A stretch of 64,000 nucleotides of DNA, taken from assembly GCF_019090095.1 (NCBI RefSeq), contig NZ_JAGQFP010000001.1, forward strand, positions 868,001-932,000, read 5' to 3'. Position 1 is the first letter of the stretch. Each line of letters begins with the position of its first letter. Below, in pieces: positions 48,184-57,421 of the stretch. Under the pieces are notes generated by a model, which was not told the origin of the DNA, did no database searches, and worked only from the letters and a program-made list of their open reading frames with translations. The DNA comes from Stutzerimonas stutzeri. Lineage in GTDB: Bacteria; Pseudomonadota; Gammaproteobacteria; Pseudomonadales; Pseudomonadaceae. The translations under genes and the position numbers were made by a program.

Positions 48184-48351
48184 AATATTTCCCTCATACC
48201 ATCAGCAAAACGCCAGATGAGGCACGCCAAATCTGGTATCGACATGGCGTTCATAGCCGACCAATAGCGATGACCCATGCAGTTATTCGATGGTAGGATT
48301 GCACACCCAGAAATAACTGCAACCCTTCAGAGCAGAGATGCGACAGTTTCC
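48184..48351. promoter_or_regulatory. divergent promoter region between DGQHR-1 and the dpd operon
   Basis: The two operons diverge here, so promoters for both should lie in these 168 bases. I cannot assign -35 and -10 boxes with confidence. An in-frame ATG at 48277 for the plus-strand gene would eat into this region, which is one reason for preferring the later start. Confidence 0.6.
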
Positions 48352-49287
48352 ATGAGCATCGTCATCATCACTAACTGCACAAACCGCAAGCGGCTTGGGG
48401 GCCATTCCCCACTGGTGCTCTGTACCTCTCAGACCCAGTCGCTGACCGCCATGGCAGCCACCTGGACCCAACAGGTAAAGGCAAGAACCTCCACTCACCC
48501 AGCTGAGTTGCTGTATACGGGCAGGAGCGTGCAAGACGCGAAATGGGTGGCACAGAAACTCGATGCGAAACTGATGTTCGCTTCAACAGGTCTAGGCTTG
48601 ATTGGAGCTGAGCATCCTTGTCCGCCTTACAATCTGACCGTCGCAGCAGAGCCTAACTCCATTCGCCCATGGCTAGCGCGGATGGGTCTGGCCCCTTCAG
48701 ACTGGTGGGACGCCGTCAACAATCACTGGCAACGCCCTAATCCATTAGCGACGCTTGCTAAGCGCACAGACATTAAACGCATCCTGATAGCGCTATCGGC
48801 GAACTACATCGACCTAGTCGCGAACGATCTAGAACAGATCGCGACTGACGACCGGTCCAAACTGAGATTCTTCACTTCACGCCCCGGTATTGAACGACTA
48901 CCGAAGCAATTCCGCTCTTTGGCTATGCCTTATGACGATCGCCTTGAAAGCTCGCGATTCGCTGGCACCCGGGCCGACTTCCCACAAAGGGCTATGCGAC
49001 ACTTTGTCGAACTCACCAATGCCTCTACTAACCCCGTCAGTGCAGATTACCAAGCCGTCAGCGCCGCCATGTCTGCACTCCCGCTAGTAGGCACCATAAA
49101 GAGACGCCGCGCCTCAGATGAAGAAGTGAAAGCGTTAATGGTCGAAGCATGGGATGCTCAGAAGGGTAACTCCTCTCGCCTTCTACGCTATCTACGCGAC
49201 GATGCACTGGTTGCATGCGAGCAATCTCGCTTCAGGGGTTTATGGCTAGAACTGAAAAGCCGCAGCATGCTACGGAGTAAAGTATGA
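48352..49287 (+). CDS. DpdC-like protein (DUF6884/YaaA-like start), first gene of the dpd operon
   Basis: A 311-aa protein. It begins IVIITNCTNRKR, a start typical of DUF6884/YaaA-related proteins (short hydrophobic strand, then C-x-x-x-K/R). Later parts contain ISTGLGLI-like (FASTGLGLIGAEHPCPPYNLTV) and LIALSANYIDLV segments. By position and motif it is the candidate for DpdC, reported to turn inserted preQ0 into the amide (ADG), a nitrile hydration, in Salmonella. ATG at 48352 is preferred to 48277 since the family starts directly with the first strand. Its stop overlaps the next start (ATGA). The identity as DpdC is an inference. Confidence 0.65.
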   Translation: MSIVIITNCTNRKRLGGHSPLVLCTSQTQSLTAMAATWTQQVKARTSTHPAELLYTGRSVQDAKWVAQKLDAKLMFASTGLGLIGAEHPCPPYNLTVAAEPNSIRPWLARMGLAPSDWWDAVNNHWQRPNPLATLAKRTDIKRILIALSANYIDLVANDLEQIATDDRSKLRFFTSRPGIERLPKQFRSLAMPYDDRLESSRFAGTRADFPQRAMRHFVELTNASTNPVSADYQAVSAAMSALPLVGTIKRRRASDEEVKALMVEAWDAQKGNSSRLLRYLRDDALVACEQSRFRGLWLELKSRSMLRSKV

Positions 49288-50411
49288 GCGGAAAAAATCA
49301 AGAAATTGTTGTGCGCGCGCTGCGCACTACCCAAGGCGATAACTTAGACGTTTACGCGCTCTTTATTCGCGGATCTGACTTGGTACGTATCGCTGATATT
49401 AGCCGAATTTCAAGGGACGACAGTGACACCCTCAAAGGATTTCAGCGACCCGAAATACGCAGCCATGTAAAAGGGATTATTAATTACCTGAATCAAGGTA
49501 ATGTACTTTTCCCTAACGCCATTATTCTAGCACTGTCGCCTGAAATAAAATTTATGGCATCTCGCGGCAGCAAACCCACAGGCGATGAAGGTATTGCACA
49601 GGCTGGCACCTTAAGAATCCCGCTTCATGCTGAAGGTCTTCGATCAGCCTGGATCGTTGACGGCCAACAACGTGCCTTGGCACTAGCAAAAGCAGATAAT
49701 GCGGACTTACCAGTTCCAGTTGTCGGATTCGTATCAGACAATTTAACCACCCAGCGTGAGCAATTTATTCTAGTCAACAAAGCCAAACCATTACCCACAA
49801 GGTTAATCAACGAGTTACTACCAGAAACAGGAACCATACTCCTGCCGCGAGAACTCAGCGCTCGAAAGGCGCCTGCCGAATTATGCGGCTTACTAAACCG
49901 AGATCCTCGCTCGCCGCTTTATCGACTTATAAAACTCTCCTCAGACAAAGAGACTTCTGAAGCTGTAGTCACAGATACCGCGATCATAAAGATGATCCGT
50001 ACCAGCATGACCAACCCTCTTGGGGCGCTGTACCCCTATAAGTCAAACGATGAAGAAAAAACCGACGTTGAAGCAATGTATCAACTGTTAATTTTATTTT
50101 GGCGGGCTGTTAAAGAATGCTTCCCTAATGACTGGGCACTAGACCCTAAAGAGAGCCGCCTAATGCATTCCGCAGGAATTGCGGCAATGGGCTATATCAT
50201 GGACCTTGTTTGCGCCAAGATAAGCGGACAAGAAGCCGACTACAACCTCATACGCAAAGAAGTAGAAAAAATAGCCCCCCATTGCGCCTGGTCCTCGGGG
50301 AAGTGGCCGCTACTTAATGTTGCCTGGAATGAAATACAAAGCACACCCCAGGATATTAAGCACTTACAAGACACGCTACTTCGTATATACATGAATAGTT
50401 CGCGCGCATGA
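49284..50411 (+). CDS. DGQHR-domain protein 2 (divergent DpdB/DndB-like)
   Basis: A 375-aa protein with IVDGQQRALAL near residue 120 and REQFILVNKAKPLPTRLINELLP near 157, so it belongs to the same family as the other two but is clearly more distant from each. It contains an extra loop before the signature. It could be the true DpdB, a partner of one of the others, or a specificity factor. Its ATG overlaps the previous stop and its own stop overlaps the dpdA start (ATGA both times), so it is translated in step with DpdA. The codon use is A+T-rich. Confidence 0.82.
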   Translation: MSGKNQEIVVRALRTTQGDNLDVYALFIRGSDLVRIADISRISRDDSDTLKGFQRPEIRSHVKGIINYLNQGNVLFPNAIILALSPEIKFMASRGSKPTGDEGIAQAGTLRIPLHAEGLRSAWIVDGQQRALALAKADNADLPVPVVGFVSDNLTTQREQFILVNKAKPLPTRLINELLPETGTILLPRELSARKAPAELCGLLNRDPRSPLYRLIKLSSDKETSEAVVTDTAIIKMIRTSMTNPLGALYPYKSNDEEKTDVEAMYQLLILFWRAVKECFPNDWALDPKESRLMHSAGIAAMGYIMDLVCAKISGQEADYNLIRKEVEKIAPHCAWSSGKWPLLNVAWNEIQSTPQDIKHLQDTLLRIYMNSSRA

Positions 50412-51718
50412 AATTCTTATACGCTGACACACAAGATTACGTTGATCCCGGATACGACTTCCTCAATGACCGCAATGCGCCGGGAAGGAAAAGATACTGG
50501 GACGACCAATATGCCCATGAAATGATGTCGCCCGCACCATATGACGGACTACTTGTATCCATGAGCGCAGTACGCCCTGCTGCTGGCGTTTCTAACTCTA
50601 AAGTTCGCTACTCCACAGCAGAACAGCAACGCTTCTTAAGAGAAGGCGCGCGAAAATTTCTTCGACTAAATGAACAAAAGTTTAAAGACGCAATGGTCAT
50701 GGGTGACTGCGGTGCATTTGCTTACGTAGAACACCCCACCCCTGCCTACGCTCCTGCCGAAGTAGTAGATTTCTATGCAGATGGAGGCTTCACTCACGGG
50801 TGCTCTCCTGACCACATTATTTTTAATTGTGACTCAAGCAATCCGCCTGCAGAAGACCAAGATGACGATATAATCTATCGTTACAACATAACACTTGCTA
50901 ACGCAGAAGAATTTCTTCGTCTAACGAACGAGGCAGGCAGACCTTTTGAACCCCTAGGAGCTGTTCAGGGCTGGTCGCCCAAGAGTATGGCAGCAGCTGC
51001 AAAATCGCTCGAAGATATGGGGTATCGGTATCTAGCTATTGGTGGCTTGGTCCCGCTAAAGGTCGAGCAGATACATGAAGTACTGAAGGAACTCCGAGCG
51101 AGCATCAAGGCGGAGACTAATATTCACTTACTAGGCTTTGCCAAAGCTGAGCGAATCCACGAGTTCACTAACTATGGCATCACAAGCTTCGATTCGACGT
51201 CCCCTCTCATTCGAGCCTTTAAAGACGCAAAATCGAATTACTATCTAGAAAACACAACAAGCAAACTAGACTATTACACCGCAATTAGAATCCCCCAAGC
51301 AATAGAAAACCCGAAACTAATGCAAGGCATTAAACGGGGCGTTCTCAGCGCGGAAGCACTTCAAGAAAAAGAAGCCATAGCACTACAGACCTTACGAGAT
51401 TACGACAAAGGCTTAGCTGACTATGAGGCAACCATCAGTGCTCTAACCAACTATTTACGACTTACACTTTCAGGCTCGTTTGCATCTACGGAAGAGCTTG
51501 AAAAAGAAGTAGCTAAGAGCATTCGCCTGATAACACCTACTCTTATAGATAAGCCTTGGAAAAAATGCCAATGTTCTATCTGTCAGTCGGCAGGAGTCGA
51601 AACGATAATATTCAGGGCAAGCAATAGAAATAAGCGTCGAGGGTTCCATAATCTGGGCGTATACCATCGACACCTACAACGCACTCTAGAAAAGGCAAGA
51701 AATGATCTATCGATTTAA
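50408..51718 (+). CDS. dpdA: DpdA, DNA-guanine transglycosylase (TGT-like)
   Basis: A 436-aa enzyme with the tRNA-guanine transglycosylase TIM-barrel fold. The MGDCGAFAYVE segment (about residue 97) aligns with the MTDSGGFQ region of Tgt. AVQGW (about 189) and LAIGGLVPL (about 215) match the substrate-binding VQGG and GGL motifs. GITSFDSTSP (about 258) carries the nucleophile Asp. A zinc site CQCSIC with a later His (about 396-430) is present. It replaces guanine in DNA with preQ0. The surrounding queC/E/D and DpdB-like genes make a DNA rather than a tRNA substrate much the likelier. It overlaps the next gene by 17 bases. Confidence 0.92.
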   Translation: MKFLYADTQDYVDPGYDFLNDRNAPGRKRYWDDQYAHEMMSPAPYDGLLVSMSAVRPAAGVSNSKVRYSTAEQQRFLREGARKFLRLNEQKFKDAMVMGDCGAFAYVEHPTPAYAPAEVVDFYADGGFTHGCSPDHIIFNCDSSNPPAEDQDDDIIYRYNITLANAEEFLRLTNEAGRPFEPLGAVQGWSPKSMAAAAKSLEDMGYRYLAIGGLVPLKVEQIHEVLKELRASIKAETNIHLLGFAKAERIHEFTNYGITSFDSTSPLIRAFKDAKSNYYLENTTSKLDYYTAIRIPQAIENPKLMQGIKRGVLSAEALQEKEAIALQTLRDYDKGLADYEATISALTNYLRLTLSGSFASTEELEKEVAKSIRLITPTLIDKPWKKCQCSICQSAGVETIIFRASNRNKRRGFHNLGVYHRHLQRTLEKARNDLSI

Positions 51719-52775
51719 AGGCATCCGAGCAAAGCAAGCGCCCAACCATGACGTCTTTACTTTTGCCGCGACCCCGAAAGAAATTCTTGCCTTCTCGGAA
51801 ATCGAAAGGATCGGCCGAAATGAAGAAGGCCATTTACGTGGATTCCAACGTCATCAGGTCGCCTCTCATATTCAGGAAATTCGTGACTATCTTCGTCGCG
51901 AGGATGCCCTTTTACCGAACGCTGTGATTCTTGCGTTTCTAGATGGAGTTACCATAAAAGATATTGGGGATAGCATTGTTGAGGTAGTAGTAGATAGCAC
52001 TGAGCAAAAGCCTGGATTCGTGGTCGATGGGCAGCAGCGCCTCAGTGCATTAGCCACCATGGAGAAAGGTGAGTTCCAGGTATTCGTTTCCGCATTAATT
52101 TGTAAAGACTATAACGAACTGAGACAACAGTTTGTTCTTATTAATAACGCGCGCCCGCTACCAAAATCCCTAATCTATGAATTGCTCCCCTCAGTTGATG
52201 GATTGCCAGAGCGTTTTACTAAACGGAAGTATGCCGCACGCATTATTGACCTTCTTAACTCCACTCCTGGCTCTTCGCTTTTCTGCGAAGTCAAGCAACA
52301 CACCAATCCAAGAGGAATGTTGAGTGATACGGCAATGCAAAAATTAGTTATGAACTCTGTCAGCGATGGAGCGATTCAACAACTAATGCAGTACGAAGAC
52401 TTTGAAGGACGCTCATTTGAGATAATCAACAATTTCTTCCATGCCGTAAAGACTGTATTTGGCCCCGAATGGAACGGTCTAAGCCCAAGGCACTCCAGAT
52501 TAAAACACGGCGCTGGGATAATTGCTCTCGGCTTCGTAATGGACGAGCTTTACGCAAAGCAGGGCACATCCAAGAAAGACGGATTCATTGACGGACTAAA
52601 TTTTCTTAAAAAATATACTGCATGGACCAGTGGTCAATGGAAGTTTTCTGAGAGTGACATTCGCCCTTGGAATGGTGTTCAAAATACCCCAAGTGATATC
52701 GAACTACTCTCAAACTTCTTAACTCAAAAAGTCAGAAAAGAATACCGACAGAAACAAACCGAGATGAAGGTTTAA
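51702..52775 (+). CDS. DGQHR-domain protein 3 (DpdB-like), paralog of protein 1
   Basis: A 357-aa protein with the signature [11 protein letters not shown] near residue 107 and the [20 protein letters not shown] block after it. It is strongly similar in length and in every block to the minus-strand protein 1. By position directly after dpdA it is the best match to the classical DpdB. The DNA-insertion partner role is inferred from the Salmonella system. It overlaps dpdA by 17 bases with an AGG site just upstream, and its stop touches queC (TAATGG). Confidence 0.85.
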   Translation: MIYRFKGIRAKQAPNHDVFTFAATPKEILAFSEIERIGRNEEGHLRGFQRHQVASHIQEIRDYLRREDALLPNAVILAFLDGVTIKDIGDSIVEVVVDSTEQKPGFVVDGQQRLSALATMEKGEFQVFVSALICKDYNELRQQFVLINNARPLPKSLIYELLPSVDGLPERFTKRKYAARIIDLLNSTPGSSLFCEVKQHTNPRGMLSDTAMQKLVMNSVSDGAIQQLMQYEDFEGRSFEIINNFFHAVKTVFGPEWNGLSPRHSRLKHGAGIIALGFVMDELYAKQGTSKKDGFIDGLNFLKKYTAWTSGQWKFSESDIRPWNGVQNTPSDIELLSNFLTQKVRKEYRQKQTEMKV

Positions 52776-52786
52776 TGGAGGTCACT

Positions 52787-53491
52787 ATGCACAAGAACGC
52801 ACTAGTTCTTTTCTCCGGAGGTCAAGACTCCACGACCTGCCTTGCATGGGCGCTAGATCGATACGATCGTGTTGAAACGATTGGTTTCGATTACGGACAG
52901 CGCCACAATGTTGAACTCGAGTGCAGGCGTCAAGTTCTCCAGTGCCTTCGAACTGACCACCCTCGCTGGGGAGAAAAATTAGGGGACGATCACTTCCTTG
53001 ACCTGAAACTTCTTGGCCAGATCAGTGATACCGCGATGACATCTGAAAAGGAGATCGAGTTCAAGGAGAACGGCCTGCCCAACACCTTCGTCCCCGGACG
53101 TAATCTGCTTTTCTTTACCTTTGCTGCCGCCATTGCCTATCGAAGAGGGCTTAGCGCGCTTGTGGGTGGGATGTGCGAAACGGACTACTCAGGCTATCCA
53201 GATTGCCGAGACAACACCCTGAAATCGTTGCAGGTCTCTCTCGGCCTTGGCATGGACATGCCATTAGTTATTGAGACTCCTCTGATGTGGCTGGATAAAA
53301 AAGAAACCTGGGAGTTAGCCAAAAGCCTTGGCGGATCTAGTTTTGTAGAACTAGTTCAAGAAGAGACCCATACCTGCTACCTCGGAGACCGCCAACACAG
53401 ACACGACTGGGGATATGGCTGCAACGAATGCCCTGCTTGCGAGTTGCGCCGCACCGGCTTCGAAGCATTCAAGCGAGACAATTACGCATGA
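52787..53491 (+). CDS. queC: QueC, 7-cyano-7-deazaguanine (preQ0) synthase
   Basis: A 234-aa PP-loop ATPase. The loop is [10 protein letters not shown] at about residues 7-16, and a zinc-binding set of Cys sits at the C-terminus (HTCYLG, then [13 protein letters not shown]). It converts 7-carboxy-7-deazaguanine to preQ0 using ATP and ammonia. ATG at 52787 is chosen over 52775 because GGAGG stands five bases upstream. Its stop overlaps queE. A housekeeping copy for tRNA queuosine likely exists elsewhere in the genome, so this copy is dedicated to DNA modification. Confidence 0.95.
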   Translation: MHKNALVLFSGGQDSTTCLAWALDRYDRVETIGFDYGQRHNVELECRRQVLQCLRTDHPRWGEKLGDDHFLDLKLLGQISDTAMTSEKEIEFKENGLPNTFVPGRNLLFFTFAAAIAYRRGLSALVGGMCETDYSGYPDCRDNTLKSLQVSLGLGMDMPLVIETPLMWLDKKETWELAKSLGGSSFVELVQEETHTCYLGDRQHRHDWGYGCNECPACELRRTGFEAFKRDNYA

Positions 53492-54120
53492 CCTACAGCG
53501 TCAAAGAGATCTTCTACACCCTGCAAGGCGAAGGGCTTCGGGCTGGCAGACCAGCGGTGTTCTGTCGATTTGCAGGTTGTAATCTTTGGAGTGGTCGGGA
53601 AATTGACCGCTCTAGGGCCGTTTGTCAGTTCTGTGACACCGATTTCGTGGGCACCAACGGAACCTTGGGGGGCAAGTACTTGAACGCAGAGTCCTTGGCC
53701 GAGCGAATTTCCTCACTATGGCCTGCTGCCCAGGAGCATCGCTATGTCGTGCTCACAGGAGGCGAACCGTTAATGCAGGTCGATGAAACCCTGATTGCAG
53801 CACTGCATGATCAGGGATTCGAAATCGCTGTCGAGACCAATGGGACCATTCTGGCACCGGCGGGGATCGATTGGATTTGTGTTAGCCCTAAAGCTGGGGC
53901 CGACTGGGTGCAGCGTAGTGGCCACGAATTAAAACTCGTTTATCCGCAGCCTGGCCTACTCCCAGATACCATCTCTGATAGCGACTTTCAGTACTACCTA
54001 CTGCAACCTATGGATGGGCCAATGCAGAAACAAAATACCCGCTCTGCCATTGCTTATTGTCAGGCCAATACTAAATGGCGACTTTCCGTACAAACACACA
54101 AGATATTGGAGATCCGCTGA
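53488..54120 (+). CDS. queE: QueE, 7-carboxy-7-deazaguanine synthase (radical SAM)
   Basis: A 210-aa radical SAM enzyme. It begins [12 protein letters not shown] and carries the QueE-type cluster motif with 14 residues between the first and second Cys (C-x14-C-x2-C: CNLWSG to CQFC). [11 protein letters not shown] follows near residue 92. It makes 7-carboxy-7-deazaguanine from carboxy-tetrahydropterin. The start ATG at 53488 overlaps the queC stop; the longer frame lies inside queC. Translation is coupled to queC and queD. Confidence 0.95.
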   Translation: MTYSVKEIFYTLQGEGLRAGRPAVFCRFAGCNLWSGREIDRSRAVCQFCDTDFVGTNGTLGGKYLNAESLAERISSLWPAAQEHRYVVLTGGEPLMQVDETLIAALHDQGFEIAVETNGTILAPAGIDWICVSPKAGADWVQRSGHELKLVYPQPGLLPDTISDSDFQYYLLQPMDGPMQKQNTRSAIAYCQANTKWRLSVQTHKILEIR

Positions 54121-54569
54121 TGTCCTCGCTAGCAACTGCACCCAGAGAATGTATGCCAGGGGTTGCTGTTAAGCCCTCCACTGATTGCATGACCGTGTAC
54201 GAACTATCGCAGCGCTTTTTCTTCGAGGCAGCCCACACCTTGAATCGCAGCATCGAGACCGAGGACAGCCTACGTATCCACGGACATACCTACGAAGCAG
54301 AGGTTACCGTCGCTGGTCAACCGGATCCCACCTCCGGGATGCTTATAGATCTTGGCTATCTGCGCGGTGAAATTGCCAGAGTAAAAGAAATGCTAGATCA
54401 CCGATTCCTTGATGAAGTTCAAGGTCTAGGATCTGCCACTATCGAGAATCTCTGTGCTTTTATTCGTGCACAACTGGAAGACTCGGTACCAGGCCTATGC
54501 GCCGTTATGATCGAGCGCCGAGCCAGCGGCGATCGCTGCGTTTTGCGCTGGACAAGGAATCTACTCTGA
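54120..54569 (+). CDS. queD: QueD/PTPS-like 6-carboxy-tetrahydropterin synthase homologue
   Basis: A 149-aa member of the COG0720 family, start overlapping the queE stop (TGATG); an in-frame ATG at 54189 nearer the conserved part is also possible. The zinc His are in FFEAAHTL and IHGHTY. LDHRFLDE (His) and the later MIERRASG (Glu) are also kept. But the position of the catalytic Cys in the usual CxxxHGH motif reads SLRIHGH, so Ser replaces Cys. Either this copy works with a different residue, has lost activity, or the chromosomal QueD supplies the step. Context places it in preQ0 synthesis. Confidence 0.85.
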   Translation: MSSLATAPRECMPGVAVKPSTDCMTVYELSQRFFFEAAHTLNRSIETEDSLRIHGHTYEAEVTVAGQPDPTSGMLIDLGYLRGEIARVKEMLDHRFLDEVQGLGSATIENLCAFIRAQLEDSVPGLCAVMIERRASGDRCVLRWTRNLL

Positions 54570-54623
54570 CGGATCACGCACTCGACAATTCTCGTAGCGC
54601 TGGGATCTTTACGATCCTAAACT

Positions 54624-56891
54624 TCAGAAGCTTCGCTCGATTTCGCTCAAGATACACCCCAAAATGCTAGCACTCCCCTTTCCAGTTGGGAGAAGGGTTT
54701 CCATGTCGCCGCGGGCTTCCTTCGCAGCGTAGTAAGCTTGATGCTTACTGCTCTTCCAGGCAAACACGAAGATGTCGGCTGTCGCCGCCAGATTCTTAAG
54801 CTTTTCTGTTGCCACAAGGTCAGCGTTCACCTCCACCCGAGCCAGAGGTAAGATCTTTCGCAGAAATTGACGTGCGCGCTGCCCAGCCGGCTCAGTTAGG
54901 GTATAGATGCCGATCAGACCGGAGAAATCTGCATACGGAACTGTATCCGCGTGATCATCTTCCTTAAAGGGGAAGGCCTCCAACAAATTGGCACAACCGT
55001 AATCCTTTGCCAGCAGAGACAGAATCGCATATTGCTCCGGCTTGAGGCGGTGAGCGTGGGTGCGCGCCATATCTACAACTGCCATAAAAAAACGCAGTCG
55101 CGATTCGCTGTCAGGAGAGCCATGCAAGACCAGTGTTTCAGCCGCATTAAGTGCCCAGTCGATGTTACTGGGTGCAGTGTTAGCTGTAACTATCTCAGCA
55201 TAGCTATCGAGCGCTTCGAGGTAATCGTCCTTCGACGGACCAAGGCTGATCAACGCCTGCATGAGAATAGAGGCCAGTTCAAGTTCGTTGGCCGAAACCA
55301 CCCCATTCCATGCAACGATGCGGATCAGCATTGAGTAAAGAGGAATGAACCCCCGCACTGGATGAGTCTGGCGATCTACAAAGAACTCAACTAACGCCGC
55401 GAAGGCATCGCGAAACACATGCTCCGCCTCGCCAGTAGCATTGCCGATCCTCTCGGCCAATTGGCGGCAGCTTTCTGGGTCTGAAGCGTAGACCTCTGGG
55501 TTCCATCGCAGGAGCGCTTCCTCAAGGATATGCAGTGGTGGCCGATCGTAGCGACCGGTTTCGACATAGCGAATCCAAGTCAGCCAATTCGTATCAGGCC
55601 GCTCTTGCGATCCGTTTTGCATCTCAGCGGTGTCCACTGACTCCGACTGCAATTGCTGCAGCCTGGCCAAGTCACGCTTTGTCCAGGTTGCCCGCACATC
55701 CTCTGATGCAGTGTTTATCGCCGTAAGCACCCGTCGAGTGATTTCAGCATCATCCAACTCCACCGCGCAACGTAGCAAGACGCTATATGCCCATGCTGCG
55801 GGCAAGGCATCAAACGACAACTGCGAGGCCAACTCATAGTCGTCGTCAACCAAGGCCTGACCTGCCAATACACATGCATCAGTCCCGGACGACTTAACAG
55901 ACGCAAATCGATTGGACCAACGCGCGATTAGTTCGCGCCCTGCAGAGACCGGATAAGCGGCAGCAATGGCCTCGCAGCGACCTACATTTGGCTCATCCTG
56001 TGTTAATTCATAAAGCAGAAAGGCCTTCAGCACATTGGGCTGACGTATTCCTTTCCGCTCCCGAAACAGAGTGCCAAAGTGCCGAGAAATTTCGTCCCGA
56101 AATACTGCCAGGATGGCGTCGACATTCGGATCATTCTCGATGGCGGTGATATAGGTTAAATAAAGCGCCTCGACCAAGTCAGTGATGGTCTGGGCCGGTA
56201 ACGACAGACCAAGAACGGACTTGATCAGCGAGTAGTTGTGTGCCAATTGATGCTGGCGGCCGAGTCCGGCCAGCATGCGAATTTCCAAATACTTGTGCTG
56301 TTCCGCGTCAATACGACCGCTAGCGATCAATTCGTCGCATAAGTATCGAGCATCCGCCTCGTTGCCGACCAAGAGCGCCCGATCAAACTCCGCACGAATC
56401 TTGCCGAACGGACGCTGGGTACGGTCTGGGATTTCTGGGCGACGACGCAGCAAACTGAGATACAACTGCAAGGCTTGCGTAATTTCGCCACGCGCCGCCG
56501 TATTCACCGGCCCTATGCGGAAAACGAAACGGCCAAAACGGTCCTGCAGCGCGCATTCGATTTCGTCAGTACTAGCGGCCTGAATCGGTTGTCCACGGAA
56601 GTCGCTATAACTGGGGCCAACAACAGCTGTCAGTTCCTGCGCCAATGCGACTGCCGTGGCCTCACTCTCAGCCATTGCATACCACTGAGACGGACCATCA
56701 GCATCGAACACAGGTAAAACAACAGGTGATTTGGAGTCTTGGTTAACAAAAGCGGCAATCCATGGGCCAACCTGCTCCAGCCATGCCGCCGGTGCTTTGC
56801 TGCCGGCGATGGTTTCCCAGTGCAGCGCATTGCGACCTGAGAAGAAACGCTCTAGCCAGAATTGTTCCTTAGGTGGAATCGGGTAAATCAT
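54624..56891 (-). CDS. DpdD-like protein, unknown biochemical role
   Basis: A 755-aa protein of no catalytic family I can recognise. The centre and C-terminus look helical and repeat-like (several Leu/Ala-rich helices of 30-40 residues, such as LYLSLLRRR and YLCDELIASG), perhaps TPR-related. By position beside the PLD protein and large helicase it corresponds to DpdD of the dpd restriction arm, whose activity has not been established to my knowledge. It is the last gene of the minus-strand operon, overlaps the PLD gene (ATGA), and converges on queD with 54 bases between. Confidence 0.7.
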   Translation of the reverse strand: MIYPIPPKEQFWLERFFSGRNALHWETIAGSKAPAAWLEQVGPWIAAFVNQDSKSPVVLPVFDADGPSQWYAMAESEATAVALAQELTAVVGPSYSDFRGQPIQAASTDEIECALQDRFGRFVFRIGPVNTAARGEITQALQLYLSLLRRRPEIPDRTQRPFGKIRAEFDRALLVGNEADARYLCDELIASGRIDAEQHKYLEIRMLAGLGRQHQLAHNYSLIKSVLGLSLPAQTITDLVEALYLTYITAIENDPNVDAILAVFRDEISRHFGTLFRERKGIRQPNVLKAFLLYELTQDEPNVGRCEAIAAAYPVSAGRELIARWSNRFASVKSSGTDACVLAGQALVDDDYELASQLSFDALPAAWAYSVLLRCAVELDDAEITRRVLTAINTASEDVRATWTKRDLARLQQLQSESVDTAEMQNGSQERPDTNWLTWIRYVETGRYDRPPLHILEEALLRWNPEVYASDPESCRQLAERIGNATGEAEHVFRDAFAALVEFFVDRQTHPVRGFIPLYSMLIRIVAWNGVVSANELELASILMQALISLGPSKDDYLEALDSYAEIVTANTAPSNIDWALNAAETLVLHGSPDSESRLRFFMAVVDMARTHAHRLKPEQYAILSLLAKDYGCANLLEAFPFKEDDHADTVPYADFSGLIGIYTLTEPAGQRARQFLRKILPLARVEVNADLVATEKLKNLAATADIFVFAWKSSKHQAYYAAKEARGDMETLLPTGKGSASILGCILSEIERSF

Positions 56892-57421
56892 GCGCTCCCC
56901 CTATAGCGGACAAACTCAAGTCGGGTGCGACCAAGGTCGTGCTGGTCGAGCGAGTATTCGACCCATTCGTCGTTGATCACCATGCCGCTATAGGTCAGGT
57001 TCATTGAGCCCATCAAAAGGCAGCGCGTGAGCAAAATGCCCTTGGTATGCAATTGGTCGTGAATATGTACGTCTATCTGATCTTCCAGACAGCATTCACG
57101 AACCAGGTCGGCAATCCGGGTACGGAAGGCATCGTTGCTAGCTTCGTTGCGGGTCACGACGTTGACCCTCGTTCCGTGGTTCATCAACGTCACGAGCACG
57201 TCGGCGAGGCGGATCTCGCGCCTTCCCCACTCGGGATTGAGGGCATCGAAACTACCGGAACGATTGTCGATCAAGACAACATTGCTGATCCAGGGAGAAA
57301 CGATCCAAATCTCGTCGCCAGGTTGCAACACCTCCGCCACGAACATGGTCTGCAGCAACTCCTGGATAGTCGTGACTCCAGTAGTTTGCGTCTTGAAAAT
57401 TCGCCTGTAGAGAATGTTCAT
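56888..57421 (-). CDS. dpdK: DpdK-like phospholipase D domain protein (putative nuclease)
   Basis: A 177-aa protein with one HKD half-site: LHTKGILL (about residue 123; His and Lys), followed by MGSMNLT, in place of the usual Asp and Asn-Ser turn. A single HKD implies a homodimeric active site as in Nuc and BfiI-type nucleases. SPWISNVVLIDN at the N-terminus is the usual PLD strand. In the dpd system DpdK is assigned to restriction of unmodified DNA. Its start and stop overlap those of dpdJ and dpdD (ATGA both times), so the three are translated together. Confidence 0.85.
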   Translation of the reverse strand: MNILYRRIFKTQTTGVTTIQELLQTMFVAEVLQPGDEIWIVSPWISNVVLIDNRSGSFDALNPEWGRREIRLADVLVTLMNHGTRVNVVTRNEASNDAFRTRIADLVRECCLEDQIDVHIHDQLHTKGILLTRCLLMGSMNLTYSGMVINDEWVEYSLDQHDLGRTRLEFVRYRGSA

